Shown: positions 25,686 to 36,713, numbered from the stretch's first letter. The stretch: 64,000 nt of DNA from Puntigrus tetrazona (GCF_018831695.1 NC_056707.1:24845089-24909088); one strand, 5' to 3'. The notes: generated by a model not told the origin, from the sequence alone. Translations and numbers: made by a program.

Positions 25686-26799
25686 GTGAGCCGAGGGTCA
25701 CTCCACTTGGATGGGATGGGTGGGATTGAATAATGGATAATGCAATGAATTAGTTAGGTTGTTACATTGCGCACGTCGCGTTTCGAGCGTTTTTCATGTT
25801 TGGGGGCAAAAAGGATGCATTTTCTGCACGTCCATAGCCTGTTGCTTGTGTCTTCTGAAGAACTGTAGGGAAGCATATTAGATGAAGTTGATACTTAAAT
25901 GCAACCTACATGAGAACTCTGTTAAGTCGGTTGAGCTTCTTATGGACCTCAAGGGTAGAAAATGTTTTTGTTTTTTCTTCAAGACAAACACAGCATTAAA
26001 TGTACAGTTTTGAATCTTGATTTTTTTTAGCAATTATCCTCCTACTTAACTCACAAGGTGAATTAAATATCAGTCACGCAAAGCCTTCAGGTGAAGCATG
26101 CTTAGAGCTACTAGAGACTACTTTGATTATAGTATGCAGTAGGCTTAAGTATCTTTCACTATGTTTTGGTGCAAATGGAGACATTAGACATTAACTGTTG
26201 TTTGTTGTTTGAACTGTTTTTTTTAAGAAATGGTGTGCTCAAAAGTGAACATGTCATAATTTATTCGCCTCCTTAATACTCTAAACCCTCATAAACGCTG
26301 CTCTTTTCCATGCAACAATACGGCCGAGCTTTTGAGTTGACCATGAACATGATTATTTTGAGACTGTCAGTGATCAATTTCTCATTTAATTTTCAAATTC
26401 ATTTATATCACTATACTTTCACTTTGTTTACGGAGACTGCATTTGCATTTGCAAAAAATCAATGCATTTTTACTGTCCATGTCACATTTTAAGTTAATTC
26501 TCTATGATTTAAGTGTATTTTTTTTTTTTTCGAAAATGTGAGTATTAGTGATTAACTCCGTCTGGGACATAAGATGTTTGTTTTAGAGAAGAGTGAGATT
26601 AAATGGAGCAAGTGTCTTGTCTCCAGAGTAAAAAGTCCTAAATTAGATCTTAGTCTTTAATCAGATTTGCAAAGATATTCTGTCAAGTCTGAAATGAAAA
26701 TTTTACTTTTACCTTTAATATCTCTATATACTTTAACTTAATTTAAATGTAAGAAACAGGAGAAAATCTCACGAGAAGCAAGTGCAAAAATCATTATTT
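25686..26799. other. Intronic stretch, nothing recognised
   Basis: AT-rich, with no exon and no repeat I can name. A short poly-T lies at about 26519-26530. Confidence 0.4.
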
Positions 26800-27240
26800 G
26801 CACTTCAATAAATCTTTTATTGGAGAAACAACTGAGACGTCAGAGATCTTATTTGTGATGTTTGTTTTTAGGAACCACAAGCTCATATTTGAAGTGATTG
26901 ATTTTGTTGAGAAGTTCATATACCGATCTCAAAGCTTTTGAGTCTTGCCAAATCAGAAAACAGTTTGAGACATTGTATCCTCTATAGAATTTCAAAAAGA
27001 ATTTACAGCAGTTTACTGAAAGTTTGCTTTCCTAAAAGTTAGTCCTTTTACTAAATTCCATTCGTTTTTATGCTCAATTATGTCTCATCTAAGTATCATG
27101 TTCATTTGATATCTCCACACTTTCACATTATTTCAACAAATGTCCCATTTATGTAAATTTTTATTTTCAAAGAATTATAAGAGAAGCATCTCAGATAAAG
27201 TCTGTAAGAACGCTATTAAGTCTCACGAGTTAAAAGACAG
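26800..27240. repeat. Second diverged copy of the 24.3-25.1 kb block
   Basis: Shares ACTGAGACGT, GTTGAGAA and CAGTTTGAGAC with the block at 24270-25080 in similar order, with much divergence between. Confidence 0.45.
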
Positions 27241-27479
27241 CAATATATTATTCTTCTGGGCCTCAAGGACACAAAATGAAAGATTTTTTTTCCATTGATT
27301 AAATGGAGACTTTAAGTCTCAGATTTTCAGTAACATGTATCTCACAAGAGAAAGTGAATAATGACTTCAATTTCAGTCGCACAAAGCTGCCGTACGACTT
27401 AAGATGTAGTCATACGGATTACATTTTTACTACTTTCTGGATCTTGATGGAATGAATTACCATATGCCTTTTATTTTAT

Positions 27480-27575
27480 GCAAAAAGAAAAAAAAAAACC
27501 CAGCTTGGACATTCGCCCCATGGGTGAGTAAACGATGACAACGTTGTCACTTTTGGGTGAAGTATTTCTTTAACT
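27480..27575. mobile_element. Terminal fragment of a 'GGGTGAGTAA...CTTTAA' cyprinid-type repeat
   Basis: It contains ATGGGTGAGTAAACGATGAC, then a TTTTGGGTGAAG block ending TTTCTTTAAC. This matches in kind the right ends of the elements at 37715-38165 and about 50925-50980. Confidence 0.6.
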
Positions 27576-27654
27576 GTCACTCGGCCGATGATTGTGTTCA
27601 CTCCTCTTTCTCTCTGGTCATTCACTCTCTCCGACCTCTCTGGTCTCTTAATTA

Positions 27655-28080
27655 GCATTCGGCTTTAGTGAATGGAGTGGAAAAGGATCCCAAATCCTTC
27701 CAAAGCTCAGGCGCTTTTTGAATATAGTGGGAGTCTTTCAGTCTTCCTTTCAGACTGTGATTCTGCAGTCCAGCCGCACTGGCATTGGAGGAATGGGCTT
27801 TGCAGGGACCAAGACTCCGTCTACAGCTGTAGATGTCATCATATATGACCAGAAGATGCGGGAAACAGGTGTTCAGAATGAAGCAGATGTGATTTATTTG
27901 CTAGCGGCATCCAAAACCAAATCCCTGGACCCAAACTCTATACTTGGCAGGGGTTTGATTACCTGCTGAGGAGAGATGACATTGTGACTCCTACGAAGAG
28001 AAACCTGTCCTGATGTCAGCAGAGGACGAAGCAGAAGTAACAGAAAAAGAGCGGGCAACATCCAATACCTAAAAGCTCAG
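27655..28080 (+). pseudogene. Unrecognised coding-like fragment with frame breaks
   Basis: One frame, open from 27652, reads with normal protein-like composition up to 27969. Its best part is from about 27768 (SSRTGIGGMGFAGTKTPST) through YDQKMRETGVQNEADVIYLL to a TGA at 27967-27969. Just before the stop, after a run of four Gs (27950-27953), a shift of one base opens GFDYLLRRDDIVTP. A further shift opens SYEEKPVLMSAEDEAEV and ends at TAA near 28070. Such linked protein-like segments in three frames are what a decayed or mis-sequenced coding exon or retrocopy looks like. A polypyrimidine stretch and CTGCAG at 27762-27767 could be an old 3' splice site. I do not recognise the protein and give no function. 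Confidence 0.4.
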
Positions 28081-29507
28081 AATGCACTTCCTCCAAACTC
28101 TGAATTATAAATGAACTTTTAGGACTTTTAGGACTAACCGGGCTGGACAGTGTTTTTTTTTTTTTTTTTTTTGTAAATTTATTTGAAAGTACATTGAAAC
28201 AATGGACTGAAGGTTTGATCACAAGCTAAATTTAAATATATTTTAATTTTAGCTAAATTTAAATGTATGTGTGTGTGTATGAATGTTGAATATTTGAACA
28301 GGTTAAGTTGATTTTCATTTGTATATAATTGTAATTCATTAATTTACAAAATATAGTTTATAAAAGTTAGTTCATCATAAACACACGCACATTTTGTCAT
28401 CATCAAATCAATGGCTACCAAAAAACCTTCTTGAAGAGTTAATTTTGACAACTTTTTAGTAACTTTTACTATATTGCTATTGATTGACTATGCTTAGCTT
28501 CTGTAATGTAATGTATTTACCAAACCATAACCAAAAGAAAAACATCGAGCAGTAGGCTACTTTAAACCATTAGTAACTGGATTGTGAAAAGTAGGCGTTA
28601 CCGTTTTATTCATTTGAATTATATGCGTTGATGAGTGGGGCAAAATATAAGCCGCGACAAACTGTGTTTTCTATATATCTTATTACAGTTTGACCACAGT
28701 TGGCTTAAAATGAGGATTTTCCCACAAAATGAAATTCTTAATGTTTTGCACAAATTTTACGTGTGGTTCTAGCATAAAGACCTCAGAGACGCAATTGTTG
28801 CTTACTTTGACGCCGGCTCTCTGCCACTCAGCCAATGCAAATAATGACACATCTTGAGCTGTCTGAGAGGTCGAAGAGCTTACTGCAGTGATCAATGTCC
28901 ATTAACACTCCAGATCAATCAACAGCAAACAAGTTGCACTGTGCAGTGTTGGAAGTGTTCGTGTGCGGCTCATGACACCTTTTTTCACATTTTTACTGAA
29001 GGCAACATTTATTTTATGTGACTTTATAAATATTAATATTAATTTACAAAATGAATTTTCAGGTACGTATTCATTCCTCTCTGTGCATTGCAGTCATTTC
29101 TAGGAGATCGCCTTTGATTTTTCTCCGACTAATGAGTCAGTGGTCTTTGAAGTCACTCAGCGTATGATTTACTCTTACACTTCTCATCATTGTTGGCTTT
29201 TGAATTCCACTTTAATGACCTCATGCTCTACAAGCTCTTCGTCCCTCTATCAAAGCTGCCTGTGAGGGGCCCCTATAATTTTGGCAAATTCAAAATTAGA
29301 ACATCTGGTTCGCCTTCGTAATAGATCAGCCACGGTTCTTCGTGTACGTCTAGGCACGTGTCTGCTAGAGGGTGTGCATGTTCTGTATCTCAAAGCTGAG
29401 CTATACGTTATCGAATGCTAAAGTAGATATGCTTGCAATGATTTCACAGGCAAAGTATACTTATGTTATACAGTTGATTTCTGCAGTTGATTTCATGCAG
29501 TGATTTC
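28081..29507. other. Intronic stretch, nothing recognised
   Basis: A poly-T run lies at about 28150-28172. The rest is AT-rich non-coding sequence. Confidence 0.4.

Positions 29508-29602
<95 letters not shown>
29508..29602. repeat. (ATCT)n tetranucleotide microsatellite
   Basis: About 24 uninterrupted copies of ATCT/TATC (a GATA-type repeat). Confidence 0.98.
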
Positions 29603-30144
29603 GGTCATTCAGTTTTTATAATTTTTTATGGTTCTGTCATTAAGTCTAATGTTTATCTGTTGTTCTGTGAATATATTGTTCTGGCTATCATATCTGTGTT
29701 CGGTGTCATTGTATTACAGTATAGTTCTGCCTTTCTATTTTTCTATCTATCGTTCTGTCATTTTCAACTTGAATTTTTCATTTGTTGGGTCTTATGATTT
29801 TACATAGGAACGAGTGGTTAAACCTTGAGCGACAGCCCAGAGGGAACTGTGTGGTCTCTCTGAGTACATTATAGGCGTTTAACCTTCTGCGTTGATTCAT
29901 GATGCAAGTCTGCATTGACTTCAGCGGGCCGAGCCGCTTACTAATCCACTGCTGTCAATGGAACGGCGTTCTGGAATGTCTCCTGATCACCATAATATCT
30001 CACTTTTCCCCGTCATCCTCTCTGATTTTTCCCAAGTTTTCTCTATCTCTCTTTTGCCCTTTCCCTTAATCCTCAATCTCGCTGGGTTGCCAGTTTTGAT
30101 TCTTCTCCTTTTTCAGCATCTGTCAGAGATAAAAGACTTACTCT

Positions 30145-30300
30145 TTCAGGGAAAAAAAAAAAGAAAGAAAGTACAAAAGCCATTACTGGGAAAGTACCTT
30201 TTCAAAAGGTATACCTTTGTTCTTCATTTACTCCTAAAAGGTGCATTTCAGTACCTAAATTTGTACCTAAAGTGTAAGCAATACTAGTAGTTTTTAAAGG
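30145..30300. repeat. Copy of a GTACC-rich short interspersed repeat
   Basis: Contains GAAAGTACC, TTTTCAAAAGGTATACC, AAAGGTGCATTTCAGTACC and TTTGTACC. A related copy lies at about 44560-44665 (AAATGGTACC, CACTGGGGCAGTACC). I know this style as a widespread fish MITE-like repeat, family not named. Confidence 0.55.
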
Positions 30301-32088
30301 GTTCTGCCACATTGACAGCTTTTGTTTTTTTGTATTGAATTTTTTTGAGGATGCATTCAATGGTTTGACTGTCTGCACTATTGTTTCAAAGCTTGACCAC
30401 TAAACAGACTCTAGGAAGTTCACGGGCGACTTAAGGTACACATTTGCTATTTGGGGATCTGTAGTAAGGCACAAGACACGTAATTCATCAGAAACTCATT
30501 AATGTCTCTGCGGCATTTCTAGAGGGAGGCCTAACAGGGGGGAGTTTGTCCCTGCATCATGTGGTTTTCATCATGTCGAACTTTACTCGATTATTCTTCA
30601 TCGGCATTCTTGTTTCGTCTCAGTAGGGGGCATTATTTGATGTGAGTTCACTTTGCAGCACATAAGCAATGCTCAACCAGAGCATCTCAAATAAACAGAG
30701 CCGTTTCTTACTCTTTGTGAATGGAACCAAATGTCTGTGTGGTTTTGAAGCAGATGATGTAATTTTTCACTGATCGGCCCACTCTGTCTATCGTAATGAA
30801 GAAACGCTGTATACTATCAGTCAAAGATGCTGTCCCTAATGAGAGACCTTTCATTCAGTGGCCACTTTAAGGAACTGATTTTGCTGTTTGTGATCACGTC
30901 ACGCATGGCAACTCAAGATAATTTGTTTTGAAAACGCTCTGAAATTGATTTAAGACCTTAGCAGGCGTTCTAAAATTCAGATGTACAATGTGATAAAAAT
31001 AGAAACTATTTAATATTAACTTAATAGTCTTCTACAGTATAACATTTTGCAGCTTGGATAACATTGTGATTTAAAATTAATTGGCAGTATGCATGGCTTC
31101 AAATAGGATTTTCGGAGTGCTCACTTCAAAAAATCTGCCCTTTGGTGTGAGTAGGGTCGGTGATTGTCATTTTCAAAATGCATTTTGCCCTGTCCTTCTA
31201 AACTGCTGTATGAGATCTTGCATCTTTATTCAGTAAACAGTCTGCTTATCTAAGAATACAAGTCCTAGTTCACTCGCTGTGCTCCATCATTGTGCTCGAC
31301 TGGAGCAGTGTGGTGCTTTTCTTGTCACTGAATGAAGCGCAGGACTAAGTGCTATGGTTAGTCACACATCAGCATGAGTGGATCACACCAGTTACCCAGA
31401 GGCCTCGAGACGGAAGAGCTGATTGAGCGGATGATGAAGTGTTTAGCAGTGATGTGCTCAGGGCTGAGAGAGAGACCAATGCTCCTTAAACCTGTTTGCA
31501 GTTATGGTTGGTGATAGGAAACCCAGACCGCCTGTTTGAACCTTGTGCGTTAAACCAATTATGTTTTTTTTCACAGTGTTGTAGTACACCCATGCCCTGA
31601 TGTTGAAAATAGCAATAAACAACATGATATTTATTTATTTCATGCGTGAATTTGCTTATAAATTAGTAGAATTTTATTACTATGTGTCGCACACTACTGA
31701 TTCAAATGTTTGTCCTCAAACTTTATTTTGCAAGTAATGTTTCAAGATTAATATTTACTGGACTGAAGCAAGTTTACTTAATGATCCTTACATCATTCAT
31801 AAGACATATAATGTTAAAATGTGTTTCAGTGTTAAAAAATGAATATATCAACCAATCATCTACCTATATGATACCTATAACCGTATTATCTATTATTCAA
31901 TGAATTAGAACTTCAGAATTTTGAAAACTGAGCATTTAAATATCATTTTACTGAGATATATTATTGTGAGTTATAGTGTGACAACTGATATTTATATGCA
32001 TATTAGATATTAGTCTGCTGTAAAGATCTCATTGATTTACATTACAAATAAGCTATCAGTGTTTCATCTTACTGATTTATATATATAT
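30301..32088. other. Intronic stretch up to the retrotransposon, nothing recognised
   Basis: AT-rich, with no supported exon. The last bases before 32089 are a short (AT)n run into which the retrotransposon inserted. Confidence 0.4.
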
Positions 32089-32505
32089 TGTCACGGGGCG
32101 GATGAAGCACAGCACAAACAGAGGCGTTTGAACCCCGGAGGGCGCGTTTATTTAACAATATATAGGTGATAGGTGAATGGTGAGCCGGTGCACAACCGCT
32201 GTCAGTGGCGTTATCTTCTGGGTGCTCGGTGCTCTGGGTGCAGTCGGTGAGTGCGGCAGCGGTGATTCTTGGGGAATTAGCTCCGTGTCGCGGTTCAAGG
32301 ACTGGCTTCTAGAAGATACAAAAGAGATAACAGTCAGAGACAGCATGTAGGAGTGTCGTAGCTCACTGGAGTGCGAGCCTGACGTGGCTTATCTGGCCAC
32401 CGGCAAACGAGCTCCAGGTGCGGCGAGTCCGGTGATTAGTGGCTTTCCCAGGTGATGGTGGTTTATTCCCAGGGCAACGCTGATGGTAGCTCGGGGCGCC
32501 CGTCA
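32089..32505 (-). repeat. 3' LTR of the retrotransposon (417 bp)
   Basis: On the element's strand it starts TGACGGGCG and ends CCCCGTGACA (TG...CA). It carries a TATATA motif (32159-32164, reversed) and an AATAAA polyadenylation-type signal (TTTATT at 32147-32152). It differs from the other LTR by two substitutions and four small indels. Confidence 0.93.
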
Positions 32506-32520
32506 CCTCCCCCAAGCGCT
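32506..32520 (-). other. Polypurine tract of the retrotransposon
   Basis: On the element strand GCGCTTGGGGGAGG lies directly before the TGACGGG start of the 3' LTR. It is the expected primer site for plus-strand DNA synthesis. Confidence 0.8.
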
Positions 32521-32551
32521 GTCCTGGTCCTGGCGGAGAAAACAGATGAGA

Positions 32552-32985
32552 TCAAGGGGATACTGGGGGTGGGCGGGGAGTGACCCCTGACAGACCTGCA
32601 AAAGCTGACCACAGCCGGGAGAGTCCGTCGGCGTTCCCGTTGGCGGTTCCAGCGCGGTGTTTCACATCAAAGTGGAAGTCCTGGAGCGCGAGGAACCAGC
32701 GGGTCACCCTGGCATTGGTGTCCTTGGCCGGGACATCCATTGAAGGGGTGCATGGTCGGTCAGCAGGGTGAACCGCCCGGCCCAGAAGGTAATGCGCAGC
32801 TCCAGGACTGCCCACCTGATGGCCAGGGCCTCCTTCTCCACCGCTGCGTAGTTCCTCTCGGCTGGGTTCAGCTTCCTGCTGATGAAGAGTGTGCAGGATG
32901 CTCCTCACCTGCCTGGACCTGGGACAGGACAGCTCCCAGACCCACGTCGGAAGCATCCGTTTGCAGGAGGAAGGGGCAACCGAAG
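32552..32985 (-). pseudogene. RNase H domain of retrotransposon pol (frame-broken)
   Basis: The conserved start TDASDVG is readable around 32950-32970 in the frame used by the RT segment. The open frame 32552-32956 then carries YLLGRA, TRWFLALQDF and the C-terminal HRAGTANGNADGLSR motif, with the usual His and Asp of Ty3/gypsy RNase H. The central part is out of frame here. RNase H degrades the RNA strand of the RNA:DNA hybrid during reverse transcription. It is the last domain of this polyprotein, directly before the polypurine tract. Confidence 0.8.
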
Positions 32986-33840
32986 TCCGGGGCTCGCAGA
33001 ACCGGGCTTGAAGTCAGGACTTCCTTGATCCGGGTGAAGGCCTCCTCCGCAGCGGGGCTCCAGGGTATCCTCTCGGGCTGCCCCTTCCTGGTCAGGTCTG
33101 TCAGAGGCGGCTATAGAGGAGAAGTTGGGGATAAAACATCGGTAGTATCCGGCCAACCCCAGAAAGCGCGTACCTGGGACTTTCGTGGTTGGACGAGAGC
33201 CTCGGACGGCCGTGACCTTCTGTTCTTGGGGTTGGATTAGGCCCCGGCCAACGCGGTATCCCAGGTACTTGGCCTCGTAGAGCGCCAGGTGACATTTCCT
33301 GGGGTTGGCGGTGAGTCCGGCCCGTCGGAGATCCCGCAGCACCGCTCCGAGGCGCTCTAGGTGTTCTTCCCAGGTCTCAGAGTGAACCACCACATCATCC
33401 AGATAGGCGGCGGCATAGTGTTGGTGAGGCGGAGTAGAATGTCCATGAGCCGTTGGGCGTGGCGGGTGCCCCGTGTAGCCCGAAGGAGGTCGGTACTGCC
33501 AGTGGCCACCGGGGGGTGAGAAGGCCGTTTTGGGCTTTTGCCGTCGGTTAGGGGACTTGCCAATAGCCTTTGGTGAGGTCCAGTGTTGAGATGTACCGGG
33601 CCCTCCCAGGCGATCTAGCAGTTCGTCCACCACGGGGCATCGGGTAGCCATCGAACTCAGAGACCTGGTTGAGCCGCCGGAAGTCGTTGCAGAAGCGGAG
33701 CGAGCCGTCAGGCTTGGGGACCAGGACGATCGGGCTGGACCACGGGCTGGTAGATGGCTCAATTACCCCCAACTTCAGCATTTGTTGGATTTCCTCCTCT
33801 ATAGCCGCCCGGACGAGCCTCAGGGATACGGTAGGGCCGC
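32986..33840 (-). pseudogene. Reverse transcriptase domain of retrotransposon pol (several frameshifts)
   Basis: Ty3/gypsy RT blocks are readable in order but in alternating frames. LGVIEPSTSPWSSPIVLVPK and DGSLRFCNDFRRLN are followed by STLDLTKGYWQVP (33548-33781). Then come TAFSPPGGHWQYR, a block RLMDILLR in a third frame, and AAYLDDVVVHSETWEEHL with the catalytic YLDD at 33394-33405. The thumb/connection part includes GLTANPRKCHLALYEAKYLG and FLGLAGYYRCFIPNF. At least four frame changes occur, several at runs of G or C, so no intact enzyme is encoded. RT would copy the element RNA into cDNA in a cytoplasmic particle. Its position downstream of integrase is the unusual feature. Confidence 0.88.
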
Positions 33841-34102
33841 TGTTTTACTATGATGCGGGAGGAGTTTTGATGTCGTGCTGTAGGATGTGGGTCTGCCGGG
33901 CGATGGCGAGAACACATCCGAGAACTGGCCGACCAGATGTTTGATGTCTGACTTCTGGGCGGGAGACAGCATGAACGTTCATGTCGACGACCGGGGCTTC
34001 CTGGGTGGTGAGGGCGCTAGGTTCTCCCTGGTCCCCACCCATTTCTTCAGCAAATTGACATGGTAGATCTGCTCAGGTCGGCGTCGGTCGGGTTGCCTGA
34101 CT
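33841..34102 (-). pseudogene. Linker between integrase and RT, frame-broken
   Basis: After the integrase frame closes at 34103, a neighbouring frame continues its C-terminal chromo-proximal region (HVNLLKKWVG-type sequence near 34040). The open frame 33848-34042 contains ILQHDIKTPP, which resembles the region that normally leads into RT in Ty3/gypsy pol. No separate protein is implied. Confidence 0.5.
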
Positions 34103-35107
34103 TTATAGTTTACTGGGCCCAGCCGTTCCAGTCACGGTGTACGGTCCCTGCCACGTGGCCAGAAACTTGCAGGCCTGGGTGGGGACCAGAACCATGACCC
34201 GGTCGCCGACTTGGAATTCTCGCGGCTGGGCGGGGCGGTTGTAGTGGCGTTGCTGAGCTCTCTGGGCCTCCGTCATGTGCTCCCGTACCAGGGGCATCAC
34301 CCGTTCGATCCGGTCCCGCATGGCCTGGACGTGTTCGACGACCGACCTCTGGGTCGCCGGCTGCTGCTGCTGTTCCCAGGCCTCCCTGGCGACATCCAGC
34401 AGGCCTCGGGGCTGACGGCCAAACAGCAGTTCAAATGGTGTGAACCCAGTGGAGGCCTGGGGCACCTCTCGAATCCCGAAGAGGACGTATGGGAGAAGTA
34501 AGTCCCAGTCTCTGCGATCCTCGGCCGTCACCCGCCGAAGCATCCGTTTGAGGGTCTGATTGAATCTTTCGACCAGGCCGTCGGTCTGGGGATGGTAGAC
34601 AGAGGTGCGCAGCTGATGAATCTTCAGCAGCCGGCAGAGGTCGGCCATCACACGGGACATGAACGGGGTGCCTTGGTCGGTCAGAATCTCGCTGGGGATG
34701 CCGACACGGGTGGAGAGGAGGAAGAGTTCTTGGGCGATGGCCTTGGCGGTAGCCCGCCGGAGAAGGATAGCTTCTGGATACCGGGTGGCGTAATCGACAA
34801 TCACCAGAATATGTTCGTGGCCCCGGGCAGACTTTGGCAGCGGCCCTACCAGATCCATCCCGATGCGCTCGAAGGGCACCTCGATGATAGGAAGTGGTAT
34901 AAGCGGACTGGGGGGAGGAGGCCGGGGCGACGTACGCTGGCATTCAGGGCAAGCCTGGCAAAAGTTTCGTACGTCTCCATCCAGCCCGGCCAGTGGAAAG
35001 CGGTCCCGGATCCTTTGGGTGGTGTTGGCGACCCCTAAGTGTCCCGCCAATGGATGGGCGTGGGCCAGTTCCAATATTGTGTCCACCTTTGACTTTGGGA
35101 CCACCAA
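34103..35107 (-). CDS. Integrase domain of retrotransposon pol (longest intact frame of the element)
   Basis: A 334-residue open frame. N-terminal zinc-binding HHCC: His18, His23, Cys53, Cys56 (HX4H-X29-CX2C). Catalytic core: Asp85 (in MDLVGPLP), Asp144 (in ILTDQGTPF) and Glu180 (in GLVERFNQT), giving a D-X58-D-X35-E triad, which is a normal Ty3/gypsy layout. A C-terminal GPY/F module begins at Gly321 (TWQGPYTV) but is cut by a frame change before its end. The enzyme would join element cDNA to host DNA. The start shown is simply the first ATG in frame; in a working element this would be part of a larger polyprotein following protease. All catalytic residues seem to be present, which is surprising given the broken frames either side. 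Confidence 0.9.
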   Translation of the reverse strand: MVVPKSKVDTILELAHAHPLAGHLGVANTTQRIRDRFPLAGLDGDVRNFCQACPECQRTSPRPPPPSPLIPLPIIEVPFERIGMDLVGPLPKSARGHEHILVIVDYATRYPEAILLRRATAKAIAQELFLLSTRVGIPSEILTDQGTPFMSRVMADLCRLLKIHQLRTSVYHPQTDGLVERFNQTLKRMLRRVTAEDRRDWDLLLPYVLFGIREVPQASTGFTPFELLFGRQPRGLLDVAREAWEQQQQPATQRSVVEHVQAMRDRIERVMPLVREHMTEAQRAQQRHYNRPAQPREFQVGDRVMVLVPTQACKFLATWQGPYTVTGTAGPSKL

Positions 35108-35336
35108 CAGGCGCTTTTCCTCCCCCTTCGCTGGGCAACACAGTAGAGCAAACCGTTCTCCACGATGAAGTGCGGGGAGAGGATGGGGCTGGGCGGACTT
35201 CCTCTCCCGAGGAGCGCACTTGATCCCAGCAGTGTTTTAGCCTATCATCGTCCCGTTGAGCCCGACCGAATGAGCCCCCTCCAGTAACCTGCTGAAACAC
35301 ATCAAAGAATACGTTAGCGTTAGGAGGACTCACCAT
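35108..35336 (-). pseudogene. Spacer between protease and integrase, frame-broken
   Basis: The frame 34944-35336 reads FFDVFQQVTGGGSFGRAQRDDD and KHCWDQVR, a region that resembles the stretch preceding the integrase zinc finger in gypsy-type pol. It then runs out of frame into the integrase. It begins slightly upstream of the stop that closes the protease frame (35320), so the two frames overlap. Confidence 0.5.
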
Positions 35337-36036
35337 CTCTCCCGCTGTCGGAGGTCATGAGTGCAGTCTGGGCGGCGGGCCTCTCTTCTTCTCCGGCGGC
35401 TTTGGTGGGCTGTCGGCCGGGCAGCGTTCTTGAGAGCCTCCGGGAAGCCCGGCCAGTCCCGCCGAGGATCACCGGCACCGGTAGGTCTTGGACGAGGCCT
35501 ACCTCCAGGTTCCAGCTTCCACCTGCTGTGGTTATTTTGACCCAGCGGGTCGAGACTTTCTTGGTGTCCCCATGGACACAGGTTATCGGCAGCGTTTTTC
35601 GGGCGTGGGCGGGAGGTAGCAGGCGGGACTGGACCAGGCTGACAACGCTGCCAGAGTCCAGGGCGGCGTTTAACTTGCGCCCGTTTAAGGCGATGGGGCG
35701 GCCGGCGCCGTGGGGCACCTCCTGGTGTAACCCACAGCCCGCTAGCCAGGCCTGGGTTCCCCGAGCTGGGGTGGTAGAAGCTTCCGTGGGCATGGGTTCG
35801 TCCTTTACTGCAGGGCCCGCCGCCCGCTCTACTGGCCGCCAGGTGCCCTCCGGCGCGCGCTGCTCCTGGGGTGCCCTCCGGGGAAAAGGTGGCGCTCGCT
35901 CCCCGGCTTCCCTCTTGAGTGCCGCTTCAGCCAGCTCGACCGCTTCCACTAACTCCGAGGACGTCCGGGGATTGCGCATGCCGACCGCCTGGCGGTAGGA
36001 TCGGGGAAGAGCCCGCAAGAGCCGGTCGATGACCAC
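35320..36036 (-). CDS. Gag C-terminal part plus aspartic protease (frame 2 of the element)
   Basis: A 238-residue open frame. The first 40 residues (LLRALPRSYRQAVGMRNP, VEAVELAEAAL) have the SCAN-like capsid C-terminal pattern of vertebrate gypsy-type Gag, and they continue the first Gag frame after a frame change near 36058. A Pro/Arg-rich stretch follows. The protease then begins with LNAALDSGSVVSL (active-site Asp127-Ser128-Gly129) and has the second hydrophobic-Gly motif VPVILGG (190-192). I see no intact CX2CX4HX4C zinc knuckle in this frame. The protease would cut Gag and Pol into mature parts inside the particle. The frame closes at 35320, before the integrase region, which is in yet another frame. 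Confidence 0.78.
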   Translation of the reverse strand: MVIDRLLRALPRSYRQAVGMRNPRTSSELVEAVELAEAALKREAGERAPPFPRRAPQEQRAPEGTWRPVERAAGPAVKDEPMPTEASTTPARGTQAWLAGCGLHQEVPHGAGRPIALNGRKLNAALDSGSVVSLVQSRLLPPAHARKTLPITCVHGDTKKVSTRWVKITTAGGSWNLEVGLVQDLPVPVILGGTGRASRRLSRTLPGRQPTKAAGEEERPAAQTALMTSDSGRDGESS

Positions 36037-36559
36037 CCTCTCGGCGATCTGGCGGGGTCGGGTCCTGATCCAGTAGCCAATGTTGGGCTGAGCGGGTGAG
36101 CTCGGCGACTTGAGCCGGGCGGTCGGCGTGGTTGGAACGCCCAGTCAAAGAACCCTGGGCTGCGCAGATGATCGGAGATAGACCGACCCTTCCGAGGATC
36201 TCCCGTTTCAGGTCGTCATAGTTGGCAGCCAGGTCAGCCGGCATGGCATAGAAGCTGCGCTGCGCTTCTCCAGTTAGCAGCGGGGCCAGCGCGCGTGCCC
36301 ACTCTTGGCGATCCCATCCTTCCGTGATGGCGACATTCTCGAACATCTGTAAAAAAATCTCTGGGTCGTCATAGCTGGTCATTTTTGGAAGGAGTTGCGC
36401 TGCTTGAATGCGGGGATCGGGCACGGCGGGGCGCGGTCGAGCGGCGGCACCCTGGGCAGCGAGCTCCTGCTCGAGCTGCCCTTGTCGGTTCGCCAGGTGT
36501 TCTACGATCTGCTGCTGTCGAAAGGACACCTCTGTGAGTTGCTGTAGCAGCTCCTCCAT
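35927..36559 (-). CDS. Gag N-terminal part (frame 1 of the element)
   Basis: A 210-codon open frame from the first ATG after the primer-binding site. It has a Gln/Leu-rich helical start (EELLQQLTEVSFRQQQIVEH), a short Ala/Arg/Pro linker, then a capsid-like block (DDPEIFLQMFENVAITEGW, WARALAPLLTGEAQRSFYAM). True Gag sequence in this frame seems to stop near 36058 (WLLDQDPTP); beyond that the frame is shifted and the SCAN-like continuation is in frame 2. Gag would form the particle that packages element RNA. Confidence 0.8.
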   Translation of the reverse strand: MEELLQQLTEVSFRQQQIVEHLANRQGQLEQELAAQGAAARPRPAVPDPRIQAAQLLPKMTSYDDPEIFLQMFENVAITEGWDRQEWARALAPLLTGEAQRSFYAMPADLAANYDDLKREILGRVGLSPIICAAQGSLTGRSNHADRPAQVAELTRSAQHWLLDQDPTPPDRREGGHRPALAGSSPILPPGGRHAQSPDVLGVSGSGRAG

Positions 36560-36713
36560 CTCCTGGCCGGGTCGCGGCGCTTAGCTGGAGGGGGACAAAG
36601 AGAAGAAAAAAAAGATGAGTCGGGGTAGGTGCCCTTTAAACAAAATGGCGTCCGCGGCGTAATGTTTCGTTTTCTTCTCTTTGTTTCGCGTGTTTGTGAG
36701 TGCTTCAACATGG

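Noticed and set aside
29508..29602. CRISPR-like regular repeat
   Set aside because: It is a simple (ATCT)n microsatellite without spacers, in a vertebrate genome.
32580..35998. Long + strand open frames over the retrotransposon
   Set aside because: They are shadows of the GC-rich coding strand of gag and pol on the - strand.
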